The notes beneath the pieces were generated by a model. The model ran no database searches and was not told the DNA's origin. It worked only from the letters and a program-made list of their open reading frames with translations. From NCBI RefSeq assembly GCF_000245335.1, contig NZ_JH600284.1:186001-250000 (forward strand): a DNA stretch of 64,000 nt. The letters are read 5' to 3'. Position 1 is the first letter of the stretch. Each line of letters begins with the position of its first letter. Source of the stretch: Bacillus mojavensis RO-H-1 = KCTC 3706 (GTDB lineage: Bacteria > Bacillota > Bacilli > Bacillales > Bacillaceae). A program made the translations under genes and the position numbers. This document shows, piece by piece, positions 20,451-29,047 of this stretch.

Positions 20451-20459
20451 TGATATAAT
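20451..20459 (+). promoter_or_regulatory. Extended -10 promoter candidate for ycxA
   Basis: TGATATAAT gives a consensus -10 (TATAAT, 20454-20459) with the TGn extension. No good -35 lies 17 nt upstream. It stands between the srfA terminator and the ycxA start, so ycxA is likely a separate transcript. Confidence 0.55.
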
Positions 20460-20495
20460 AGTCGCAATACTCAAATAAAGGCAGGTCAGGAAAAA

Positions 20496-21740
20496 ATGTC
20501 TCGGCACATCCTTCACGCGTCTCCTAAGATGAAATGGTTTGTATTGCTGTTCACGTTTGTCTTCGCCATCGGAATGAACTCATTCAGAAATTCCTTTCAA
20601 TTTTTTATGCTCCCGATGGCAGAGACCTTTCACGCCGAACGGTCGCTGATTTCGGCTTCCGTCAGCATTTTTATGATCACGACGGGTGTCGTTCAGTTTT
20701 TTGTCGGCTTTTTTCTTGACCGGTTCAGCGTCAGAAAGATTATGGGGATCGGCGCCATCTGTATCAGCGCAAGCTTTTTGGCGCTCCCGCATTCACCGAA
20801 TGTCCATATATTTTCCGTGATCTACGGTGTGCTCGGCGGAATTGGCTATTCCTGCGCGGTTGGCGTGACGACACAGTATTTTATCAGCCGCTGGTTTGAC
20901 ACGCATAAAGGCTTGGCACTCGCCATTTTAACCAATGCAAATTCAGCCGGTTTGCTGCTGCTGTCACCGATTTGGGCTGCAGCTCCTTACTATGCAGGCT
21001 GGCAAACTACGTATACGATATTGGGCATTTTCTTAGCTGCTGTTCTGCTGCCTCTTTTGGCCTTCGGAATGAAGCACCCGCCCAATGTCCAAGGACAGTC
21101 CGTGAAAAAATCTTATGACTGGCAAGGATTTTGGAAGGTGTTAAAACAGTCCCGCCTCATTCATATCCTGTACTTCGGCGTATTTACGTGCGGATTTACA
21201 ATGGGAATCATTGATGCTCATCTCGTTCCCATGCTGGAGGATGCGCATGTCTCTCATATCAACGGAATGATGGCTGCGTTCGGGGCGTTTATTATCATGG
21301 GGGGATTATTGGCAGGCTGGCTGTCAGATTTGCTTGGCAGCAGAAGCGTGATGCTCTCCATTTTGTTTTTCATTCGTCTCATTAGCTTGATCTGCCTGCT
21401 CATTCCCGCGCTCGGCATTCATAACAGTGAGCTTTGGTACCTGGGCTTTACGCTGTTATTCGGGCTCAGCTACACAGGCGTGATTCCGCTGACCGCTGCG
21501 TCCATTTCTGAAAGCTTTCAAACCGGGCTAATCGGTTCGCTCCTAGGCATCAATTTCTTTATCCATCAATTCGCCGGTGCTCTCAGTGTGTATGTGGGCG
21601 GATTGTTTTTTGATATGAATCATAATTATTTGCTGATTATGGTTGTGTGTTTGGTGCTGGTATGTTTATCAGCATTATTGGAGCTGGTGCCAATCAAAAA
21701 AAACAACCATTTTCATAACGAAGAGAGTGTTGAAAATTAA
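20496..21740 (+). CDS. ycxA: Major facilitator superfamily transporter YcxA
   Basis: 414 residues, strongly hydrophobic, about 12 predicted membrane segments, with the MFS loop after segment 2 (FFLDRFSVRKIMG) and its counterpart in the second half (GWLSDLLGSRS). It resembles the monocarboxylate-porter-like branch of the MFS. The initiator is only weakly marked (GGTCAGGAAAAAATG). Position just behind srfA suggests a link to surfactin export; I recall reports that raising ycxA dosage increased surfactin output, but the main exporter is SwrC elsewhere in the chromosome, so the substrate is uncertain. It ends just before the bidirectional hairpin shared with ycxB. Confidence 0.85.
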   Translation: MSRHILHASPKMKWFVLLFTFVFAIGMNSFRNSFQFFMLPMAETFHAERSLISASVSIFMITTGVVQFFVGFFLDRFSVRKIMGIGAICISASFLALPHSPNVHIFSVIYGVLGGIGYSCAVGVTTQYFISRWFDTHKGLALAILTNANSAGLLLLSPIWAAAPYYAGWQTTYTILGIFLAAVLLPLLAFGMKHPPNVQGQSVKKSYDWQGFWKVLKQSRLIHILYFGVFTCGFTMGIIDAHLVPMLEDAHVSHINGMMAAFGAFIIMGGLLAGWLSDLLGSRSVMLSILFFIRLISLICLLIPALGIHNSELWYLGFTLLFGLSYTGVIPLTAASISESFQTGLIGSLLGINFFIHQFAGALSVYVGGLFFDMNHNYLLIMVVCLVLVCLSALLELVPIKKNNHFHNEESVEN

Positions 21741-21798
21741 TCTCCATTAGCTGAAGAGAATGTTACTCGATGGAAAGAAGATAAAATATCTCATTAAA

Positions 21799-21823
21799 TA
21801 AAAGAGGGAATACCCTCTTTTAA
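21799..21823. terminator. Bidirectional terminator between ycxA and ycxB
   Basis: AAAAGAGGG-aata-CCCTCTTTT hairpin with A/T flanks on both sides. It serves ycxA on the plus strand and ycxB, whose stop codon lies in the hairpin, on the minus strand. Confidence 0.8.
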
Positions 21824-22377
21824 GTTTGTCGTTTTCCTTTTTTGGCACGTACTTGTTCTTTTACAAGCTGTCTGAATGAGTGGAGCTCATTTTCGAATAC
21901 AAAAAAACGTTTAGGAACTAAGATGACCTGGTGACTAGAAGTTTTGATAGAGAATAAGTGTTTATATTCTGCAACTGCCCTTATTTCATCCCATTCAAAC
22001 AACGTAACATCGTTTTTGGATTGAATTTGAATGCCTTGCCGGTTCATGGTATATGTCCTTTTGCGTTTTAGCCGTGTATTGTTCTTATAGCTGGTACGCA
22101 GCCGCATATAATGAAAAGCAATCAAAAGCAATGTAAAGATCAAAGATAGAATCGCTATGAAAATACCATTATATATCACTTCAATTGTTTCGCTGTCATA
22201 AACGGTAAACGGAAAACCATAAAGTGAATACACCAATAAAGATAAAAGAAAAACATAAATAAAAGAAAACAATGCTGATATTCTTTGCCGGTATAAAAAG
22301 TAATATCTCATATCTTGTAATGATATGGCTCCCTCTAGGAAGACACTGTGTTGAATCATTCTTACACTGCACCTCAA
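21820..22377 (-). CDS. ycxB: YcxB family membrane protein
   Basis: 185 residues with two strong membrane segments (about residues 33-55 and 65-90), then a basic soluble C-terminal domain of the YcxB type (bacterial PH-like fold; segment around TYTMNRQGIQIQS and LFEWDEIRAV). TTG start at 22377 after AAGGA gives the 168 length; an ATG six codons in, behind GAGGTG, is an alternative. Function unknown. Lies 31 nt downstream of ycxC on the same strand, so the two may be co-transcribed. The last codons run into the shared terminator. Confidence 0.8.
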   Translation of the reverse strand: MRCSVRMIQHSVFLEGAISLQDMRYYFLYRQRISALFSFIYVFLLSLLVYSLYGFPFTVYDSETIEVIYNGIFIAILSLIFTLLLIAFHYMRLRTSYKNNTRLKRKRTYTMNRQGIQIQSKNDVTLFEWDEIRAVAEYKHLFSIKTSSHQVILVPKRFFVFENELHSFRQLVKEQVRAKKGKRQT

Positions 22378-22408
22378 ACCATTTTTCCTTCAACTCTAAC
22401 ATAACATC

Positions 22409-23350
22409 TCATTTGTTCATAGAAATGGATTTTTCGGTTTGCTTTCTTTTTCGGAGACCGGCATTGCTTCCCAGCACGCCGATGATAATACAAACCGCAC
22501 CAGCAAGGTGGTACCAGGCTAGGCTTTCGTTCAAAATCGCAACTCCGGCAATCATCGTCACGATGGTGGACAAATGATTAAAAGCGCTCATTTTAAACGC
22601 CTCAATCCGAGACAGCGCATAGTTGGACATAAACGAAGTCACGAGCGAAGATAACACGCCCAAATACACAATCGCGAGGATAAAGCCGGGCTCCCGGAAT
22701 GGATGGAAGTAAGTGCCGACCGTTCCGGAAGCGCCGTGCCGCACCAAGGCGATGGCATTGAAGACGACAAATCCGATCGCTGACATGATGTAGGTGAGCT
22801 CTATCAGCCGGAAACGCTGTGTCATTTTTCTTGCGGCGGTATTGTACATAGCTGAAGACAGCGCGGACAAGAGAATGAGTACAGATCCCTTTAGGCTGGC
22901 CGATTCAACGTTCACGCCCTTCATCACAAAAATAAACATGACGCCCGCAACTGATAACACGGTGAACCCTTTTTGAGCCCACGTCGATCGCTCTTTTAAA
23001 AAATAAGCGGCAAAGACCATTGTGAAAATCGGAATGGATGCCTGAATGATCCCGGCTTCAGAGGATGACGAGTACACCAGGCCAAATGCCTGAAAGCTGA
23101 AAAACAGCGCCGGATACAGCAGGGCGAGCGGCAAAATGGCCATTACATCTTTTAAACGGATGGACAGCTTTACCCATCCGAATAAGACAGGTATAGTAGC
23201 TGCTGCAAACGCAAGGGTGAACCGATGTGCAAGAATATCAAACGGTTCTGCCGATTGCAGGGCGATCTTCACGAAAAGAAAGGATAAACCGATAATTAAT
23301 GCATTTAACAACGCTGCAAGATAAGCTGAGGTTTGCTGATTTTTATACAT
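22409..23350 (-). CDS. ycxC: EamA/DMT-family transporter YcxC
   Basis: 313 residues, ten predicted membrane helices in two EamA repeats (first ~10-150, second ~160-300), the typical drug/metabolite transporter architecture. ATG after AAAGGAGC. Divergent from the MocR-type regulator ycxD with 123 nt between them. In MocR/transporter pairs the regulator usually controls the neighbour, so YcxC may export an amino compound or vitamin B6-linked metabolite; the substrate cannot be read from the sequence. Confidence 0.85.
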   Translation of the reverse strand: MYKNQQTSAYLAALLNALIIGLSFLFVKIALQSAEPFDILAHRFTLAFAAATIPVLFGWVKLSIRLKDVMAILPLALLYPALFFSFQAFGLVYSSSSEAGIIQASIPIFTMVFAAYFLKERSTWAQKGFTVLSVAGVMFIFVMKGVNVESASLKGSVLILLSALSSAMYNTAARKMTQRFRLIELTYIMSAIGFVVFNAIALVRHGASGTVGTYFHPFREPGFILAIVYLGVLSSLVTSFMSNYALSRIEAFKMSAFNHLSTIVTMIAGVAILNESLAWYHLAGAVCIIIGVLGSNAGLRKRKQTEKSISMNK

Positions 23351-23420
23351 ACAGGAAGTGCTCCTTTATATAAATAATAGAGCCGGCCGCTCCCTTTAAT
23401 TGTATGGGGAGGATCGGAAC

Positions 23421-23456
23421 GGTACAATGAGAAAAACAATGAACTGTACCGGTACA
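23421..23456. promoter_or_regulatory. Candidate YcxD operator
   Basis: The ycxC-ycxD spacer holds a perfect 12-bp palindrome TGTACCGGTACA (23445-23456) and another GGTACA half-site at 23421-23426, 30 bp upstream of the GGTACA within the palindrome. Repeated half-sites at that distance are what MocR/GabR-type dimers bind. No experimental knowledge of this site. Confidence 0.6.
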
Positions 23457-23473
23457 AAACAGGGGGAGAAAGA

Positions 23474-24808
23474 ATGGAGAAGTATATCAGTCTCTTAATA
23501 AAGATAGAGGAAATGATGCAAGGCAGTGTCTATCAAGAAGGAGACAGGCTCCCTTCCATCCGGCAGCTGTCTACCCGCTATCAAGTCAGCAAAAGCACGG
23601 TGATCCGCGCGCTGCAAGAGCTGGAAAAACGTCATCTCATCTATTCTGTTCCGAAAAGCGGCTATTATCTTGTGAAAAAGACGAAGAAGCCGCATCACGG
23701 CAAGGCAGGCCCAATCGACTTTGCAACATCTGCGCCAGACCCTGATATTTTTCCGTATGTGGATTTTCAGCATTGCATCAACAAAGCGATTGATACATAC
23801 AAGCGTGATTTGTTTCTATACGGAACACCGAAGGGCCTCCCGTCGCTCATCTCTGTTCTGCGAAAGCTGTTTGCTGATCAGCAGGTATTTGCGGACGAGA
23901 GGCATATGTTTATCACATCCGGCGTACAGCAGGCACTCTCCCTGCTGTGTGCAATGCCGTTTCCCAATGGGAAAAAGACGATCGCCATTGAACAGCCAGG
24001 CTATCATTTGATGATTGAACAGCTGGAGACACTGGGCATCCCCGCCATCGGGATAAAAAGAACGGAGGAGGGGCTTGATTTAGCAGAAGTCGAGCGGCTG
24101 TTTCAAACAGAACCGATCAAATTTTTTTATACGATGCCACGCTTCCATAACCCGCTTGGGAGTTCACTGGCCGAACGGGACAAACAAGAGCTGGTGAGAT
24201 TGGCAGAAGCCTATGACGTCTATCTTGTTGAAGATGACTACCTTGGTGATCTTGAGGAAAATAAAAAGGCAGACCCGCTGTACGCATACGATCTGTCCTC
24301 ACATGTGATTTATTTAAAAAGCTTTTCAAAAATGATGTTTCCCGGTCTTCGCGTGGGTGCCGCCGTTTTGCCGGATGTGCTGACTGACACATTTCATACG
24401 TATAAAAAGCTGAACGATATTGACTGTTCGATGATTTCTCAAGCCGCGTTAGAAATTTACATCAAAAGCGGAATGTTCGGCAGGCACAAGGAAAAAATCA
24501 GAAATTCCTATAAGGAACGGTCCCTCAGACTTCATGAAGCCATCCAAACACACGGACAATTGAGCCGCGGCCGCTTTATATTTTCCAGCGGCCAAGCCCC
24601 ATGCATGCATACCCATCTGGTGCTGCCTGAGGATCTGCCGGCATCAAGAGTGATTCAAAAGGCGAAAAAGCAGGAGGTTCTCCTTGAAGCAATTGACCGC
24701 CATTATTTATCAGACTATCCGAAAGAAAATCTATTAAAAATCAATATTTCCAATGTAAAGACGGAAGATATTGAGCGAGGCATTAAGCTTTTGATGAGCC
24801 ATTTATAA
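23474..24808 (+). CDS. ycxD: MocR-type transcriptional regulator YcxD (GntR HTH plus aminotransferase domain)
   Basis: 444 residues; start behind AGGGGGAGA. N-terminal GntR winged helix (~1-70, LPSIRQLSTRYQVSKSTVIRAL) joined to a fold-type I aminotransferase-like domain. The PLP lysine is visible in YLKSFSKMMFPG (Lys near 286), and the PLP-contact motif VEDDYLGD near 254. By family it should bind PLP and an amino ligand and control the divergent ycxC through the palindrome between them. Its last codons overlap the last codons of the convergent sfp gene by 6 nt. Confidence 0.88.
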   Translation: MEKYISLLIKIEEMMQGSVYQEGDRLPSIRQLSTRYQVSKSTVIRALQELEKRHLIYSVPKSGYYLVKKTKKPHHGKAGPIDFATSAPDPDIFPYVDFQHCINKAIDTYKRDLFLYGTPKGLPSLISVLRKLFADQQVFADERHMFITSGVQQALSLLCAMPFPNGKKTIAIEQPGYHLMIEQLETLGIPAIGIKRTEEGLDLAEVERLFQTEPIKFFYTMPRFHNPLGSSLAERDKQELVRLAEAYDVYLVEDDYLGDLEENKKADPLYAYDLSSHVIYLKSFSKMMFPGLRVGAAVLPDVLTDTFHTYKKLNDIDCSMISQAALEIYIKSGMFGRHKEKIRNSYKERSLRLHEAIQTHGQLSRGRFIFSSGQAPCMHTHLVLPEDLPASRVIQKAKKQEVLLEAIDRHYLSDYPKENLLKINISNVKTEDIERGIKLLMSHL

Positions 24809-25477
24809 AAGGGCTTCGTACGAGATCATCGTGATGTCCTCCGGGAAATCAGGGCGGGCGGCGCACACGGCCATTTTATAGCCGGGGTCTACCTCATACG
24901 TTTTGATAAAGCAAGGCGTATGATGTTCCGGAAGCTCGACGGATACTCGGCCATCCTCATGCAGGCGCACGGAGAAAGAATCAAGCGGCAACGACAGGCC
25001 TTTGCCTTCCTGCTTGATAAAGCTCTCTTTCATAGACCATAAATGATAAAAATAATCGTTTTGCTCGTCTTTATGTTTGGATAAAAGATCGCTGTACTCG
25101 GTCTTCGAAAAGAAACGTTCGGCAATCCCGAGGCTGATTGGCTTCATTTTTTCAATATCGACGCCGATCGGATCTGAATCAAATGCGCCGATGACCCAAT
25201 GGCCGGAGTGGGAAATGTTAAAGTGGGCATCGGGGAGGTCAGGGATGCAAGGCTTCCCGTATTCCTGCGCGCTGAAGCGGATATCGGCTTTATTCAGCTG
25301 GTACTGCTCGCTGATGACAGAGCGGACAAGCACATCTCCCAGCAGGGTGCGGTGAGCATCTTCTTTATGATAAAATCTCCGGCATTTCTCCCGTTTTTCA
25401 GCGGAAACGAAAGACATCAGCCGATCCGATTCTGCCTGTGAAAGCGGGCGGTCCATATAAATTCCGTAAATTTTCAT
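24803..25477 (-). CDS. sfp: 4'-phosphopantetheinyl transferase Sfp, full length
   Basis: 224 residues, intact. Sfp moves phosphopantetheine from CoA onto carrier domains of SrfA and other peptide and polyketide synthetases; without it surfactin is not made. Mg/CoA-binding residues Asp107 and Glu109 (GVDIEK) and Glu151 (WSMKES) are all present, as is the NISHSG motif. Start ATG follows GGAGGATCTAGA. In 168 this gene is frameshifted and inactive, so this strain is predicted surfactin-competent if srfA is expressed. By eye about 85% identical to the classic Sfp protein. It overlaps the ycxD 3' end by 6 nt tail to tail, with no terminator between them. Confidence 0.97.
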   Translation of the reverse strand: MKIYGIYMDRPLSQAESDRLMSFVSAEKREKCRRFYHKEDAHRTLLGDVLVRSVISEQYQLNKADIRFSAQEYGKPCIPDLPDAHFNISHSGHWVIGAFDSDPIGVDIEKMKPISLGIAERFFSKTEYSDLLSKHKDEQNDYFYHLWSMKESFIKQEGKGLSLPLDSFSVRLHEDGRVSVELPEHHTPCFIKTYEVDPGYKMAVCAARPDFPEDITMISYEALL

Positions 25478-25530
25478 TCTAGATCCTCCGTCTGCAAAAG
25501 ATTGTCAAAACCATCCTATCATATTTTGAT

Positions 25531-26379
25531 TTACTTCGGAGTAAGATCCTCGATGATCTCATATACATAAGGGCTTTTAGGTGTGCTGATTTTTTGTGTG
25601 TTTGTCACAGAAATGTTTGGAAGACGTTCGCCGTCCTGATCGATCGTTGTAAGCTTTCCCGTTAGGTAAACCCATTCGCCTTCCTTAATATCAGGTTTTT
25701 TAGAGAAACCAACCGGCAGCCCGTAAACCGTGGCATCGGCGATACAGCATGATATTCCATAACGGCCGATAATATAGCGGTTCAGCTGTTCGTCAAAATA
25801 GACAAACCCTTTGATATGAATCTCCTTTCCTTCATAAGATTCCGGATTCTCCATCAAAAGATGAACGACCGGAACATAATATTTATCCACTACAGATATC
25901 GTTTCTTCTTGCTCCATTTGCCGCGCCAGTTCTTTTTCATAGCCGCTTGGAAGTGTAGAAGTCGTTCCTTCATCACCAGCTTTTGTTTCTGATTTGATGT
26001 CATCAATGCTTTTCGAACCATTTGTGGAAAACATTCGGTTTTGGGCGATTTCATTTGTCAAAACATGGTTTGGGAAAAGGAAGCCTGATGCGATAGGTAT
26101 CAGAAAAAAGCTGTACAGCCATGGGTGAGTCTGTGAATGCTGATGACTGCATGCACAGACGGAGCAGCTGTACCGATTGTCTTGTTTTCGCCACATGATT
26201 GACAATATCCCGAGTGTAAAAGCAGTTAAGATAAAGAACTTTGTAAACCAAATCATGCGGGGAGAAATGAAATGTAAAATGTCGCCTGTCAGATAAAGTT
26301 TTAAGGTCATAAAAGCAAAGCCGATTAATAGAAGTCCGCGAACCACAGCTTCAAAAGAATACATTGTAGTATGTTTCAA
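25531..26379 (-). CDS. DUF1980 / TIGR03943-type membrane protein (YcgQ-like)
   Basis: About 282 residues. N-terminal half has several membrane segments; the loop between them carries a Cys/His-rich patch (CSVCACSHQHSQTH, near residue 75) that could bind metal. The C-terminal half is soluble, with a beta-rich domain containing VYFDEQLNRYIIGRYGISCC and a GEWVYLTGKLT stretch. This is the partner family of the permease just upstream, and 168 carries a similar pair, ycgR-ycgQ, some tens of kb away. I place the start at TTG 26379, 5 nt after AAAGGGTGG; GTG 26388 lies inside that site and ATG 26364 is also possible. It begins only a few bases after the permease stop, so the two are translationally coupled. 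Substrate unknown. Confidence 0.75.
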   Translation of the reverse strand: MKHTTMYSFEAVVRGLLLIGFAFMTLKLYLTGDILHFISPRMIWFTKFFILTAFTLGILSIMWRKQDNRYSCSVCACSHQHSQTHPWLYSFFLIPIASGFLFPNHVLTNEIAQNRMFSTNGSKSIDDIKSETKAGDEGTTSTLPSGYEKELARQMEQEETISVVDKYYVPVVHLLMENPESYEGKEIHIKGFVYFDEQLNRYIIGRYGISCCIADATVYGLPVGFSKKPDIKEGEWVYLTGKLTTIDQDGERLPNISVTNTQKISTPKSPYVYEIIEDLTPK

Positions 26380-26391
26380 TTCAACCACCCT

Positions 26392-27387
26392 TTATCCGAA
26401 TATGACACCATAGAGCCATGCGATTCCAAGCACCGAAGCTGAAATGATCAGAAAAAATGCGATAACAAAGCGTTTTTTGAAACATGCAGCATATACAAAC
26501 GTATTTTTCAAATCAAGCATCGGGCCATACAGCAAAAAGGAGAGAAGGGAAGCGTGAGAATAAGTGCCGGCGAATGTAGAAGCGACAAAAGCATCCGCAT
26601 GCGAGCAGAGTGAAAGGACAAATGCAAGTCCCATCATGACGGCCGAACCTGACAGATCACTCGTTCCCAGTTCAGCGAGAGCTCCCCGATTTAAAAAGGT
26701 TTGAAAAAGACTGGCGATAAATGCGCCGGCGATTAAATATCTGCCCATGTCGAAGAATTCCTCAATCGCATGGGTAACGATAGATCTCAAGCGGTTTCTG
26801 TGCTGCTGCGGGGTGTATTCTGTCCGCGCGTCTGATGTAGATTCTTTCAGCATTGATTGCTTTCTGAATAACCAATACATCATAAGGCCAGTGATGATAC
26901 AAATGACGACGGCCAGCCCGAAGCGCGCATAGACAAGCTCCAGGTTCTTGCTGAATGCATAGTAGGTGGACAATACGACAATCGGATTTAAGATAGGAGC
27001 TCCGACTAAAATGACCGTACCGACGTGCAGAGGCATGCCTTTTTGGATCAGACGGCGCACCACTGGAATCACCGCACATTCACACACTGGAGAAAGAATG
27101 CTGATCAAGAGAGCGGAGCCAATTGCGCCATATGGGTTCTTCACGATCCATTTGGTCATCCATTGATCGGATATGAACAAGTCAATCAGTGATGAAAAAA
27201 AGATGCCGAGCATGATGAAAGGAATGGACTCAAGTAAAATACTCAGAAAAATGGTATTGACGTTAAGCAGGGAATTTGGAACAGAAATAGAAAGCTTGTC
27301 GGGTTCAAGGAGGATGAAACAATAGAGTAAAAAGAAAAAGAGCAATATGCTGAAGGAGCGTCTAGCAAATTGTTGGATAACTTCCAT
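26392..27387 (-). CDS. Predicted permease, DUF318/ArsP_1 family (YcgR-like)
   Basis: 331 residues from ATG 27387. The open frame reaches upstream to 27675, but that part overlaps yczE out of phase and lacks membrane character. About eight membrane segments; conserved family motifs are visible: SPVCECAVIPVVRRLIQKGM with GAPILNPIVVLSTYYAF in the first half and SLCSHADAFVAST in the second. These polar motifs within helices are typical of the permease family whose members include organoarsenical exporter ArsP, but most members have no known substrate. First gene of a two-gene unit with the DUF1980 protein. It begins 131 nt after yczE, behind that gene's terminator, so it has its own promoter region. 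Confidence 0.78.
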   Translation of the reverse strand: MEVIQQFARRSFSILLFFFLLYCFILLEPDKLSISVPNSLLNVNTIFLSILLESIPFIMLGIFFSSLIDLFISDQWMTKWIVKNPYGAIGSALLISILSPVCECAVIPVVRRLIQKGMPLHVGTVILVGAPILNPIVVLSTYYAFSKNLELVYARFGLAVVICIITGLMMYWLFRKQSMLKESTSDARTEYTPQQHRNRLRSIVTHAIEEFFDMGRYLIAGAFIASLFQTFLNRGALAELGTSDLSGSAVMMGLAFVLSLCSHADAFVASTFAGTYSHASLLSFLLYGPMLDLKNTFVYAACFKKRFVIAFFLIISASVLGIAWLYGVIFG

Positions 27388-27412
27388 TATGATACCTGCC
27401 GTCTCTTGTATT

Positions 27413-27444
27413 TCTCTTATATGAGATAGTACCAATCTATGAGA
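27413..27444 (-). promoter_or_regulatory. Repeats upstream of the permease/DUF1980 pair
   Basis: The spacer holds TATGAGA twice (27420-27426 and 27438-27444, 18 nt apart), the first also forming TCTC-ttatat-GAGA. This could be an operator for the pair. It does not match Fur, Zur or PerR boxes. Confidence 0.35.
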
Positions 27445-27473
27445 CAAGCTTGCAGAACATGAGTGAAAAGCAA

Positions 27474-27507
27474 AAAACCGGACAAATGTAATTGGTCCGG
27501 TTTTTGT
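27474..27507 (-). terminator. Terminator of yczE
   Basis: Read on the minus strand: AAACCGGAC, 12-nt loop, GTCCGGTTTTTT. Lies just after the yczE stop and upstream of the permease gene, separating the two units. Confidence 0.85.
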
Positions 27508-27518
27508 GTAACAGTAGA

Positions 27519-28166
27519 TTAGTGCAGAGGCGGAGTCGCTTTGGCAGCGGCTGTCCGTCTCGCCATAGCATATTGTAATAATTGTGTGGACTGCGGCAAT
27601 GAAAAACGCAAAATCAGCCCAGTAAGGATCGCAGTCAAAATGGTTCCGATCCCGATCGGTCCGCCCATGCCCCATGCCGCGAACAAAATCGTGATTTCAA
27701 TGCCGTTTCGCACCCATTGCACATTCCAGCCGGTTTTTTCTGAAATCAGCATCATCAGCGAATCACGCGGGCCTGCACCAAGACCTGCTGATACATAAAC
27801 ACCGACGCCGTAGCCAATCAGCAGCACGCCGAGAGAGAAGACAATAGCGGAAGCCATGTAACCGGAGGGTTCAGGCAGGAGAAAATTGAAAAAGTCTATA
27901 AAAATACCGATGAGCAGCATGTTCAGTATCGCTCCGATTTTGGGCCAGGCTCTCGTAAACAATGACGTCAACCCAACGATGATCGCACCTATAATGATGG
28001 CCCACTGGCCGATCGTAAGCCCGAAGTGCTGAAACAGGCTGTAATGAAATGCATCCCACGGACTGATCCCTAGCGCTTTTCCTTCTATCGTAAGGGATAC
28101 ACCAAAAGACAAAATAAGCAGACCGGCAAAATAAAATGTCCAGCGCAGAACAAGTTCTCGCTTCAC
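27519..28166 (-). CDS. yczE: YczE/YitT-type integral membrane protein
   Basis: 215 residues, the 168 length, with five to six membrane segments and the family motif GAGPRDSLMMLISEKTGW near residue 125. GTG start at 28166 after AAGGGACTTCAC. In B. amyloliquefaciens FZB42, yczE was reported to be needed for bacillomycin D synthesis along with sfp, so nearness to sfp may be functional. Here a two-gene insertion separates the two genes, which in 168 are neighbours. Biochemical role unknown. Confidence 0.87.
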   Translation of the reverse strand: MKRELVLRWTFYFAGLLILSFGVSLTIEGKALGISPWDAFHYSLFQHFGLTIGQWAIIIGAIIVGLTSLFTRAWPKIGAILNMLLIGIFIDFFNFLLPEPSGYMASAIVFSLGVLLIGYGVGVYVSAGLGAGPRDSLMMLISEKTGWNVQWVRNGIEITILFAAWGMGGPIGIGTILTAILTGLILRFSLPQSTQLLQYAMARRTAAAKATPPLH

Positions 28167-28251
28167 GTGAAGTCCCTTCTTTCGTAAAAATCAATCGATT
28201 GTCATTGTAGCATATCTGACAGAAGGGCGGAATAGGCGAACAAGGCTCAAC

Positions 28252-28287
28252 AAAAAAACAGGGCCGCCGGCAGGCGCCCTGTTTTGG
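28252..28287 (-). terminator. Terminator of tcyABC
   Basis: Minus-strand hairpin AACAGGGCGCC / GGCCCTGTTTTTTTG, beginning 4 nt after the tcyC stop. Confidence 0.88.
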
Positions 28288-28290
28288 ATT

Positions 28291-29034
28291 TTATAACGGA
28301 TTCAAAATCCGATTCAAAAACCGCTGGGTCCGTTCTTCTTTTGGGGCGGAGAAGATTTCCTCTGGCGGCCCCTGCTCCACGATGACGCCGCCGTCAATGA
28401 AGACGACTTCGTCCGCCACTTCCTGGGCGAATTTGATTTCATGGGTAACAACGACCATGGTCCAGCCTTCATTGGCTAAATCCTTGATAACCTTCAGCAC
28501 ATCACCCACAAGCTCAGGGTCAAGCGCTGAGGTCGGTTCGTCAAACAGCATCAGCTCCGGCTGAATGGCCAGTGCGCGGGCGATGCCGACGCGCTGCTGC
28601 TGGCCTCCGGAAAGCTGGAACGGATATAAATCCATTTTGTCCTTCAATCCGACTTTTTCCAGAAGCTGAATCGCTTCTTTTCTGACCTCTGCCTTGTTGC
28701 GTTTTTGCACCTGAACAGGGCCCTCCATGACGTTTTCAAGGGCTGTGCGGTGAGGGAAGAGGTGATACGCCTGAAACACCATTCCCGATTTCCGGCGGAG
28801 CTGAAGGATATCCGACTGCTTCACTTTCTTTGAAAAATCGATGGAGAAATCATCAAATGCAAGCTCCCCGCGATTTGGGATCTCCAGCGCGTTCAGACAG
28901 CGAAGCAGCGTCGTTTTCCCTGAACCGGAAGGCCCAAGTATAGCGATGACTTTTCCTTTTTCTATCTTCATATCTATCTGTTTTAAAATTTCATTTTGAC
29001 CGAATGATTTGTTTAATCCTGTAACGGAAAGCAT
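28291..29034 (-). CDS. tcyC: Cystine ABC transporter ATP-binding protein TcyC
   Basis: 247 residues from ATG 29034 behind AAGGAGG. Walker [10 protein letters not shown] (residues 34-42), Q-loop in [12 protein letters not shown], signature [15 protein letters not shown], Walker [15 protein letters not shown] and the H-loop VVVTHE are all present: a standard polar amino acid uptake ATPase. Third gene of tcyA-tcyB-tcyC; works with TcyB and lipoprotein TcyA to import L-cystine. The start lies 13 nt after the tcyB stop. The open frame extends upstream, but residues there overlap tcyB out of phase. Confidence 0.95.
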   Translation of the reverse strand: MLSVTGLNKSFGQNEILKQIDMKIEKGKVIAILGPSGSGKTTLLRCLNALEIPNRGELAFDDFSIDFSKKVKQSDILQLRRKSGMVFQAYHLFPHRTALENVMEGPVQVQKRNKAEVRKEAIQLLEKVGLKDKMDLYPFQLSGGQQQRVGIARALAIQPELMLFDEPTSALDPELVGDVLKVIKDLANEGWTMVVVTHEIKFAQEVADEVVFIDGGVIVEQGPPEEIFSAPKEERTQRFLNRILNPL

Positions 29035-29047
29035 ACTCGGAACCTCC

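Noticed and set aside
27388..27675. 96-codon N-terminal extension of the permease frame
   Set aside because: Overlaps yczE out of phase, crosses its terminator, lacks membrane character, and the normal family start at 27387 has better context.
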